Shown piece after piece: positions 1-5,314 of a DNA stretch of 8,032 nt. Position numbers and translations under genes: made by a program. The notes beneath the pieces were generated by a model. The model was not told the origin of the DNA, made no database searches, and saw only the letters and a program-made list of their open reading frames with translations. Source of the stretch: Deltaproteobacteria bacterium. GTDB taxonomy: Bacteria; Myxococcota_A; Polyangia; HGW-17. Within the stretch, counting starts at the first letter, position 1. Each line of letters opens with the position of its first letter. The stretch covers positions 1-8,032 of the forward strand of contig QKIM01000052.1 in NCBI GenBank assembly GCA_003249585.1. Reading direction: 5' to 3'.

Positions 1-854
1 TCACCCTACTGTGGGACGGACTCGTGGAGGCGGGGGTTGAGCGGGGGGACGTCCTCGTTGCGCTGGGGGGGGGAGTCCTGGGGGATGTGGCGGGCTTTGC
101 TGCCGGGACCTACCTCCGAGGCATCGATATCGTACAGGTGCCGACGACCCTCCTGGCGATGGTCGACTCCAGCGTGGGGGGTAAGACGGGCATCGATCAC
201 CCCAAAGGCAAGAATCTGCTGGGGGTATTTCACCAGCCGCGCGGGGTGTTGGCGGACTTGGAGACTCTCCAGAGTCTGCCCCGGAGAGAGATTCTGTCCG
301 GTCTAGCCGAGGTGCTCAAGGCAGCGCTCCTAGCAGATCGGGAGCTTTTCGTCGTTCTCGAGCGGGTCGGCCCGGCCATCGCGCAAGAGCCTGAGCTCCT
401 AGGGGAGGCAGTCGCTCGGGTTGTGGCCATCAAAGCTCGAGTCGTGGAAGAGGACGAGCGGGAGTCTGGTTCGCGAGCTCTCTTGAACCTGGGACACACC
501 CTGGGACACGCGGTGGAGGTAACGGCTGGCTACGGAGAGTACACTCACGGAGAGGCAGTAGCCATGGGGATCGCTTTCGCGACGCGCGTCTCGCAGGAAT
601 TGGGCCTGCTTGAGCCCAGTGAGTCAAAAAGGATTCAGGCGGTGGTGGAAAAATGGGGGTATCCCCTAAGGGCAACCGGCATAGGCGCCGAAAAGATCCT
701 CGAAGCCCTTCGATTTGACAAGAAAAGCCGAGGGGGCGCACCCCGGTGGGTTCTGCTTCGAGGGATTGGCCGGGCCGAATGGGGACATGAAGTGCCCTTC
801 GATGTGATCCGGCGTCAGCTTATGGAGGTTCAGAGAACCGATGAGCGCCTTTAG
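1..854 (+). CDS. aroB: 3-dehydroquinate synthase, 5'-truncated by window edge
   Basis: AroB converts DAHP to 3-dehydroquinate, the second step of the cytoplasmic shikimate pathway, using NAD and a divalent metal such as zinc. The frame is open from base 3, giving 283 visible residues; the family is about 360 long, so roughly 75-80 N-terminal residues lie off the window. Visible family motifs are the nucleotide-binding ALGGGVLGD followed by AGFAAGTYLRG, then PTTLLAMVDSSVGGKTG and GKNLLGVFHQP around the active site. The metal ligands are expected to be the Glu of SGLAEVLKA, a His of NLGHTLGHAVE and the His of THGEAVAMG. The tail has FDKKSRGG and the usual late strand WVLLRGIGRAEW. The TAG stop lies 14 bp inside the next gene, which suggests translational coupling. 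Nothing essential looks damaged. The identification is near certain. The codon at 24 is an internal valine, not the start. Confidence 0.97.
   Translation, partial: TLLWDGLVEAGVERGDVLVALGGGVLGDVAGFAAGTYLRGIDIVQVPTTLLAMVDSSVGGKTGIDHPKGKNLLGVFHQPRGVLADLETLQSLPRREILSGLAEVLKAALLADRELFVVLERVGPAIAQEPELLGEAVARVVAIKARVVEEDERESGSRALLNLGHTLGHAVEVTAGYGEYTHGEAVAMGIAFATRVSQELGLLEPSESKRIQAVVEKWGYPLRATGIGAEKILEALRFDKKSRGGAPRWVLLRGIGRAEWGHEVPFDVIRRQLMEVQRTDERL
65..73 (+). repeat. 9-G homopolymer inside aroB
   Basis: Nine consecutive G bases encode most of the conserved GGG of the AroB nucleotide-binding motif. The frame before and after the run matches the family, so the length of this run is correct. It serves as an internal control when judging the longer G run at 2788-2797. 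Confidence 0.9.
824..828 (+). promoter_or_regulatory. Ribosome binding site for the VWA lipoprotein gene
   Basis: GGAGG lies inside the aroB 3' end, 12 nt before the ATG at 841. The spacing is longer than ideal. The 14-bp overlap means ribosomes finishing aroB could also restart here. Confidence 0.55.
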
Positions 855-2028
855 ACAGATTTCCCGGTCCCTTGTCATGGCCATCGCCGTCGGTGGGCTC
901 CTCATGGGTGGCTGCGGGAGCGTCTCGGAAACCGGCGAGTCGTCTCCGAGCCAGCCCGCACCGGGCTCCCCCCCGGAGGACCGGTTTGCTTTGAATGCGG
1001 CTTCGGATCCCTTGGATTTCAGCATCATCGAGCTCAATGTAATCTGCTCCGCCGATTACGATGATCCCGCGGAGCAAGCCAACCTGTTCTGTCTGGTTCG
1101 GGACCAGGACAACAATGACCTTCTGGACCTGAACAAATACAACTTTGCCGTCGCCGTGGAACCGGCGACAGCAGCTCGAGCGGTGGATGCGGCCTCGACA
1201 GAAGTCTCCTTGACCCGGGTCACGGGCGTGCAAGAGACGGTGGTGGCCATCATTATCGACAAGAGCGGTTCGATGTTGGGAGACAAGCTTCAGGCGGCGA
1301 AAAACGCGGCCAAGGTTTTTGTCGACGGTCTGGACACGGTAGGGGGCGACCGGGCCGCCGTGATCGCGTTTAGCGATGACGCCCAGATCGTCCAGTCCCT
1401 CACGGGCGACAAGGACAAACTGAAGGCCGCCATCGACTCCCTTGCGGCCGACGGGGCTACCAACCTGGGTGGAGGGGTCATCGAGGCGGTTCGAGCCGTG
1501 GGCGCGAGACCGGGGAAAAGGGGAGCGATCCTGCTCACCGACGGGGACGACACGGTAGACCCGGTGACCGCTCGCCCGGTGGCCGATGCCGCGAGTCCTT
1601 TTGGGTGGTCCGGGGGCTGGATAGGTGACGCGGGGAGTACGCGCTGGAGAGGGATCCAGCTTGCCCAAGAAATCGATCTGCCCGTCTACACCATTGGTTT
1701 TCAGATTGCGGCAGATTCGGCCGCCGCCGTCGACCTGGAGGTTTTCGCCCTTGCCACGGGCGCTGCCGCCAATCCGGGTGAGCAGCCCTTCCTGCCGGCA
1801 GACGAGGGTGAACTGACAGCTGCCTTCACGACGATCCAGGCAGAACTGGAAGCGAGGACTCCCCTGGATACGTACCTGTACGCATTTCCGTACCCCAGAC
1901 CGCTCTTTAGCAACTTGTTGAAGCCGAAGACCTCTGTAGTCATTCCCGTGCGAACCGGGGTGCTCTATCAGAACGGCAACGGTTTGCTGCGGGACAAATT
2001 TGGTAGCAGCTTTGAGATCGCTTTTTAA
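841..2028 (+). CDS. VWA-domain predicted lipoprotein
   Basis: This 395-residue protein is probably anchored in the envelope. Residues 11-25 form a hydrophobic signal ending GGLLMGGC, with Cys25 as the likely lipidated residue; the lipobox is imperfect because Met occupies -3. A Ser/Pro-rich linker follows (about 26-47). Residues 55-125 look like a beta-rich domain with two cysteines (C69, C84) and an Asp/Asn-rich loop (D88, D90, N92, D93, D96) that could bind calcium. The VWA domain runs from about 131 to 340 with a complete MIDAS: DKSGS at 140-144, T207 in GATNLGGG, and D234 in LLTDGDD. Such domains bind protein ligands through a metal ion. The ATG overlaps the aroB stop by 14 bp, and GGAGG at 824-828 sits 12 nt upstream. 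A later Met at residue 13 would remove the basic n-region, so the first ATG is preferred. The VWA call is firm; the ligand and exact role are unknown. Confidence 0.9.
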   Translation: MSAFRQISRSLVMAIAVGGLLMGGCGSVSETGESSPSQPAPGSPPEDRFALNAASDPLDFSIIELNVICSADYDDPAEQANLFCLVRDQDNNDLLDLNKYNFAVAVEPATAARAVDAASTEVSLTRVTGVQETVVAIIIDKSGSMLGDKLQAAKNAAKVFVDGLDTVGGDRAAVIAFSDDAQIVQSLTGDKDKLKAAIDSLAADGATNLGGGVIEAVRAVGARPGKRGAILLTDGDDTVDPVTARPVADAASPFGWSGGWIGDAGSTRWRGIQLAQEIDLPVYTIGFQIAADSAAAVDLEVFALATGAAANPGEQPFLPADEGELTAAFTTIQAELEARTPLDTYLYAFPYPRPLFSNLLKPKTSVVIPVRTGVLYQNGNGLLRDKFGSSFEIAF

Positions 2029-2052
2029 CGTCGTTACGGCCCCACGTCGAGC

Positions 2053-2057
2053 GAGGG
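2053..2057 (+). promoter_or_regulatory. Ribosome binding site that fixes the start at 2063
   Basis: GAGGG ends 5 nt before the ATG at 2063. It supports that start over the in-frame TTG at 2000, which would extend the protein by 21 residues and bury the signal peptide. Confidence 0.6.
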
Positions 2058-2062
2058 ATTCC

Positions 2063-2803
2063 ATGAACGCGCACTCAGTCCTATCTCGGGCCCTTGTAAT
2101 CTTCCTCTCCACCGTCATTTGGGCAGGAGCACCGGCTGTCTCCGGTGCAGAGTCGGGGAACCGCCTAAACATCCTGAGCATTGCCCCCGGTGGCACTGCA
2201 ACAGCCTTGCTCTTCCCGGTCGTAGAAACAACCGACGACACGGGACTGGACGGCGAGGCGGGCACCGATGACGAAGGGGAAAATGATGGATACCCCGACC
2301 CTGGGGAGACCTTGGGCAAGTTGAGTTCCGACGCAATCGTCGTGACGGTGCAGAACGAGCCCCGCCTGGGGACCGCTGGCGACACTACCCAGGGTCGCCC
2401 TCTCTTTGTCGATGCGGCGGTTGTCACGTATCACATTTGCGCCGGCCCTAACGCTGGCCGAACGCCACTCTACGCTGGCCCGCTGAGTTTTCGTCCTGCG
2501 GTGTCCGTGGCACCGAATGCCTCGGCGGCCGTCACATTGGTCGCGGTGCCCTTCAGTCCAATGAAGGTCTCAGGTCAGTTGGGGGTCCGCGCTCTACGGG
2601 ATATCTTTCTGTTCCCGGTGGACCCGCAGGAACTGCAGGACGCCCAGGTCCTGTGCGGCACTTTGGATGTGTGGGCAAGAGACCTGGAGAACAACACTAC
2701 GGAGCACGCCCAGGCACAGTTCAATGTGGGCTTTTACAACCCGAACGTTGGCGGAGCACCGCCGTCCTCGTCGGGGGGCAGTGCGTCGGGGGGGGGGACC
2801 TAA
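2063..2803 (+). CDS. Secreted protein of unknown function with acidic PGE-type motif
   Basis: I do not recognise a named family. The 246-residue product has a clear Sec signal peptide: basic and polar start, hydrophobic core (about residues 10-22), and a likely cut after Ala29 (SGA). Residues 50-82 are rich in Asp, Glu and Gly, ending N74-D75-G76-Y-P-D-P80-G81-E82. That resembles the (N/D)DG-x-x-(D/E)PGE signature that opens Ig-like beta-sandwich domains in many secreted bacterial proteins and may bind calcium. The following region alternates hydrophobic residues as beta strands do, with two cysteines (C126, C198) that could form a disulfide. The tail is Gly/Ser-rich and ends in a 10-G run. 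The ATG at 2063 is chosen over an upstream in-frame TTG at 2000 because it follows AGGG by 5 nt, puts the signal peptide at the N-terminus, and avoids overlapping the VWA gene. It sits 34 bp after that gene, so the two may be functional partners. Confidence 0.8.
   Translation: MNAHSVLSRALVIFLSTVIWAGAPAVSGAESGNRLNILSIAPGGTATALLFPVVETTDDTGLDGEAGTDDEGENDGYPDPGETLGKLSSDAIVVTVQNEPRLGTAGDTTQGRPLFVDAAVVTYHICAGPNAGRTPLYAGPLSFRPAVSVAPNASAAVTLVAVPFSPMKVSGQLGVRALRDIFLFPVDPQELQDAQVLCGTLDVWARDLENNTTEHAQAQFNVGFYNPNVGGAPPSSSGGSASGGGT
2788..2797 (+). repeat. 10-G homopolymer near the 3' end of the secreted-protein gene
   Basis: Ten consecutive G bases lie three bases before the TAA stop at 2801-2803. Runs this long are prone to slippage in replication, transcription, translation or sequencing. 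As read, the protein ends GGGT. With one G fewer, the frame would continue to a TGA at 2865-2867, which overlaps the GTG start of the next gene. Confidence 0.9.
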
Positions 2804-2863
2804 CCCCTTGATCAGGGTCTTCCGGATTACCACGTCTACTGTGGCGGGACGGGGGGGAGCAGG

Positions 2864-3385
2864 GTGAACCCTTGCGTCCTGGAGAGGCTTTCGGCGCTGT
2901 CGCGCCATCCGGAGCCGTTCGTCAGGGCGCTTTGGATTGAAACCCTGGCGCCGGAGGAGGCGCTCTCCGAGCTATTTGGCCGAAGCGATGGGCTGTCACT
3001 CCTTCAGAAGGCCCGGTTTCTCTTGGAACTCGGGCGGGCTGAGGATGCGGAACAGGTCCTTGGAGATCTGGAGGACCTTCCGGCTGGACTCGCAGCGCTA
3101 CGAGAAGAGATCCTAACCGGTCTGCAGGGGCCCGCCGACGTACCGCCCGCAGCGGACATGCCTGGGGTACTTGCCTCCGCCACGCTCGCTGCGCTCCACG
3201 CCCGTCAGGGTGACCGGGAAGCGGCAATCGCCATGTTTCGCGCGGTCTTGGCCCGGGACCCGAATGACGCGCAGGCGCGGGACGGCCTCCGAGAACTGAC
3301 GGGAGTCGAGCGGGGCGGACCGGATCAGGCGCTCGGGGCGTGGCTGCAAAGGGTGCGCCACTGGAGGACGGAGCACGGTGTCTGA
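2864..3385 (+). CDS. Small TPR-containing protein
   Basis: This 173-residue protein appears soluble, with no signal peptide or membrane segment. The N-terminal half is helical and leucine-rich, with a weak helical repeat around residues 45-82 (LLQKARFLLELGRAEDAEQV). Residues 104-146 make a clear tetratricopeptide repeat: L108-A110-L111-A113-G116 pattern in helix A, then AAIAMFRAVLARDPNDAQAR. A short basic amphipathic end, AWLQRVRHWR, resembles tails I associate with TPR proteins encoded beside Roadblock proteins in deltaproteobacteria (recollection, not checked). TPRs mediate protein-protein contacts, and the partner is most likely the product of the overlapping downstream gene (8-bp overlap). 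The GTG start at 2864 follows GGAG (2856-2859) by 4 nt, and no better start lies nearby. The specific role is unknown. Confidence 0.82.
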   Translation: MNPCVLERLSALSRHPEPFVRALWIETLAPEEALSELFGRSDGLSLLQKARFLLELGRAEDAEQVLGDLEDLPAGLAALREEILTGLQGPADVPPAADMPGVLASATLAALHARQGDREAAIAMFRAVLARDPNDAQARDGLRELTGVERGGPDQALGAWLQRVRHWRTEHGV

Positions 3386-3728
3386 CCTGGCACGAGACCT
3401 CGCCGAACTCGGGCGCCGATGCGGAGCGGTGGCTGGCTTGATTTTGGAGACCACGGGGATCGAGGTCGCTTCCTGGGGGGAGGCGGAGTTTGAGACGGCT
3501 GCGGCCGAGTTTGCCGGGATTTGGCGAGAGGCGTCCACCACCGACACGGCCAGCGCGGCCGGCGGGGTCCGCGCTCTTACCGTAGAAGGCAATCTGGGAG
3601 CTTGGGTGGCGGTCCCACTGGGTACGGAGTATGTGCTGGGCCTGATGGCAGGGCCGAACGTACCAGTGGGGCGCCTGCGTTTTTACGCCGGGGAATGGGC
3701 GAGGGATCACCGGGAGCAGTTCGCATGA
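3378..3728 (+). CDS. Roadblock/LC7-like domain protein
   Basis: The product has 116 residues, the length of a single Roadblock/LC7 domain (MglB-like fold). It opens with a helix (LARDLAELGRRCGAVAG), then strand LILETTGIEVASWG. A helix follows at about 35-53 (FETAAAEFAGIWREA), then paired strands VRALTVEGNLGAWVAVP and TEYVLGLM, and a final helix (VGRLRFYAGEWARDHR). This order and the hydrophobic spacing match the family, although identity looks low. Roadblock proteins dimerise and regulate small Ras-like GTPases such as MglA, controlling polarity and motility; no GTPase gene lies in this window. The GTG at 3378 overlaps the end of the TPR gene by 8 bp, implying coupled synthesis and perhaps a complex. 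The fold call is from pattern only, so a search should confirm it. Confidence 0.7.
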   Translation: MSDLARDLAELGRRCGAVAGLILETTGIEVASWGEAEFETAAAEFAGIWREASTTDTASAAGGVRALTVEGNLGAWVAVPLGTEYVLGLMAGPNVPVGRLRFYAGEWARDHREQFA

Positions 3729-3770
3729 CGCCTGGGTTTGTGGCGAGAGTCCGGGTAACGGATGCGGGAA

Positions 3771-3774
3771 GAGG
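3771..3774 (+). promoter_or_regulatory. Ribosome binding site favouring GTG 3780 for the peptidase
   Basis: GAGG, within GAAGAGGGG, lies 5 nt before GTG 3780. The alternative in-frame ATG at 3762 has only weak purine stretches upstream. The two starts differ by six residues. Confidence 0.5.
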
Positions 3775-3779
3775 GGCCG

Positions 3780-4877
3780 GTGGCGAGCACTACGAACGCG
3801 GGTTATGATGGCCGCCTACTCGCTGCTCGGCAAATGCTGGAGAGCGAGCGGCTCGAGGCCGTGCTGGTGTTCGATCTGCTCAACGTCCGGCACTTGTGCG
3901 GGTTTACCGGGTCCAACGGGCTCTTGCTCGTTGGTGAGTCCGGAGCATGGTTCTTTACCGACTCCCGCTACACGCTCCAGGCGCGCAGCGAGACGCGGGG
4001 TGTGGAGGTAGTCGAGGCCGCCGATCTGGACGCTGCTGCCGCGACGGCGATCGACGCAGCCGGTGCCCGGTATGTGGGGTACCAGGCCGCCAGTTTGACT
4101 GCAGCGCGTCGCGACCGCCTGACCCGCTTGACCGACGCCCACCTGGTGGGTGTTGAGACAGCAGTGGATGCCCTGCGGGTGAGCAAGGACGCCGGCGAGC
4201 TGAAGAGGCTGCGGGAAGCGGCCCATCTTGCGGAAGACGCACTCCGCTCGGTAGCCGAGCTGATGCGCCCCGGGAACCGCGAGGCTGAGATCGCCCGGGC
4301 GTTCCACGTGGCCTGCCTGGAGCGGGGGGCGGAAGGTCTCTCTTTTGAAACCATTGTGGCTGGAGGGGAGCGCGGCGCCCTGCCCCACGCGAAGCCCACA
4401 GACCGGAGGTTCCGGGACGGGGAACTGGTCGTGGTGGATTTTGGGGTGCGCTGGGAGGGGTACTGCTCGGACGAAACGGTTATGGTCCCCGTCGGGGACG
4501 TGACCGAGGAGGCCCGCGGCGTGTACGAGGTTGTTCTGCAGGCGCAAAGAGCAGCGCTCCAGGCACTGCGGCCAGGAGTTGCGCTGAGGGACGTAGACCG
4601 GGCTGCGCGTGACGTCATTCGAGCCGCTGGCCACGGTGAGCACTTTGGCCATGGCACCGGGCACGGGGTGGGGCTGGCCGTTCACGAGGCCCCGACGGTG
4701 AACACTCGGTCCCGCGACGTTGCCCGAGAGGGCATGGTGGTGACCGTTGAGCCAGGGATTTATCTGGCCGGGAGATTCGGTGTCCGCCTGGAGGACACCG
4801 TCGTGGTGTCCGAGACGGGCTGGGAGCCGGTTACGACACTGCCGAAGGCGTTTGGCGCTACGTTCACGGGTGGGTGA
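3780..4877 (+). CDS. M24-family Xaa-Pro peptidase (aminopeptidase P / prolidase type)
   Basis: This cytoplasmic metallopeptidase of 365 residues (371 from the alternative ATG 3762) removes residues next to proline or cleaves Xaa-Pro dipeptides. The N-terminal creatinase-like domain (about 1-130) has the typical NVRHLCGFTGSNG and FTDSRY motifs. The C-terminal pita-bread catalytic domain has all five dinuclear-metal ligands. Numbered from GTG 3780 they are D220 (VVVDFG), D231 (YCSDE), H295 (HGTGHGVG), E324 (VEPGIY) and E338 (RLEDT), with H302 of VHE also present. The length fits the short YqhT/YpdF-like group rather than the longer E. coli PepP, so I give no symbol. GTG 3780 is preferred for its ribosome binding site. 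The gene follows the Roadblock gene by 51 bp and its stop is 44 bp before gcvH. It appears fully active. The exact substrate preference cannot be read from the sequence. Confidence 0.95.
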   Translation: MASTTNAGYDGRLLAARQMLESERLEAVLVFDLLNVRHLCGFTGSNGLLLVGESGAWFFTDSRYTLQARSETRGVEVVEAADLDAAAATAIDAAGARYVGYQAASLTAARRDRLTRLTDAHLVGVETAVDALRVSKDAGELKRLREAAHLAEDALRSVAELMRPGNREAEIARAFHVACLERGAEGLSFETIVAGGERGALPHAKPTDRRFRDGELVVVDFGVRWEGYCSDETVMVPVGDVTEEARGVYEVVLQAQRAALQALRPGVALRDVDRAARDVIRAAGHGEHFGHGTGHGVGLAVHEAPTVNTRSRDVAREGMVVTVEPGIYLAGRFGVRLEDTVVVSETGWEPVTTLPKAFGATFTGG

Positions 4878-4906
4878 ACTGCGGTCTTGGGATCGCATTG
4901 TTTGGA

Positions 4907-4914
4907 GAGGAAGG
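4907..4914 (+). promoter_or_regulatory. Ribosome binding site that fixes the gcvH start
   Basis: AGAGGAAGG-type purine run, ending 7 nt before ATG 4922. It supports that ATG over the in-frame GTG at 4874, which overlaps the peptidase stop (GTGA) and would add 16 residues absent from the family. Confidence 0.75.
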
Positions 4915-4921
4915 TCGCATC

Positions 4922-5305
4922 ATGAAGTTGCCGGAGGACCTCCGTTACCATCCTGAGCACACCTGGGCCCGCATCGAAGGGGATCTCGCAACGGTGGGAA
5001 TCACCGATCACGCCCAGAGCGAACTGGGGGACGTGGTCTACTTGGAGTTGCCCGAGATTGGGAGGGAGCTGGCGTTCGGGGAGGTGTTCGGGTCTGTCGA
5101 GTCGTCGAAATCCATCTCCGAGCTGTACAGCCCCGTGGCGGGCGAGGTGGTTGAGGTGAACTCGGCGCTCGAGGACGCCCCGGAGCGAATCAACGACGAT
5201 CCCTACGGAGACGGCTGGATTCTGCGCGCGCGGTTGACCGAGGGTTTCGACGTCAATCGGCTGCTCGACGTCTCCAGCTATGCGGCGCAGGTGGGGGGCG
5301 GGTAG
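4922..5305 (+). CDS. gcvH: Glycine cleavage system H protein (lipoyl carrier)
   Basis: GcvH carries a lipoyl arm that shuttles the aminomethyl group between the P, T and L proteins of glycine cleavage. In some bacteria it is also a lipoyl donor in lipoate assembly. The product is 127 residues, normal for the family. Diagnostic segments are LPEDLRYHPEHTWARIEGD at the N-terminus, VGITDHAQSELGDVVYLELPEIG, and the lipoylation hairpin ending SELYSPVAGEVVEVN, with Lys63 as the modified residue. The residues before the lysine read VESSK rather than the usual VESVK. DPYGDGWI near the C-terminus is also typical. No gcvT, gcvP or lipoate ligase gene is in the window, so the partners must be encoded elsewhere. 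The stop is 9 bp before the ATG of the large TPR gene, so the two are probably co-transcribed. The family assignment is firm. Confidence 0.95.
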   Translation: MKLPEDLRYHPEHTWARIEGDLATVGITDHAQSELGDVVYLELPEIGRELAFGEVFGSVESSKSISELYSPVAGEVVEVNSALEDAPERINDDPYGDGWILRARLTEGFDVNRLLDVSSYAAQVGGG

Positions 5306-5309
5306 GGGG
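5304..5309 (+). promoter_or_regulatory. Ribosome binding site of the large TPR gene
   Basis: AGGGGG overlaps the gcvH TAG stop and ends 5 nt before ATG 5315. This arrangement favours translational coupling of the two genes. Confidence 0.6.
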
Positions 5310-5314
5310 CTCAT

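Noticed and set aside
2000..2062. Upstream TTG start for the secreted protein
   Set aside because: It overlaps the VWA gene end and pushes the signal peptide 21 residues inward; ATG 2063 has a ribosome binding site.
820..2427. Long minus-strand open frame (535 codons) opposite the VWA gene
   Set aside because: Its translation shows no family motifs, whereas the plus strand encodes a full VWA MIDAS and a signal peptide. Long antisense frames are expected in G+C-rich coding DNA.
2801..2825. Possible hairpin terminator ACCC...TGATCA...GGGT after the secreted-protein gene
   Set aside because: The stem is only about four base pairs once a usable loop is allowed, and no T run follows.
3725..3808. 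27-codon ORF whose ATG overlaps the Roadblock stop (ATGA)
   Set aside because: It ends inside the peptidase N-terminus, is Gly/Arg-rich without a recognisable motif, and has no convincing ribosome binding site of its own. It could be a leader peptide, but nothing supports that beyond the overlap.
3816..4898. Minus-strand open frame (360 codons) opposite the peptidase
   Set aside because: The plus-strand peptidase has all five metal ligands in order; the antisense product has no recognisable features.
4874..4921. GTG start for gcvH overlapping the peptidase stop
   Set aside because: The extra 16 residues do not fit the GcvH family, while ATG 4922 gives the canonical N-terminus behind a strong ribosome binding site.
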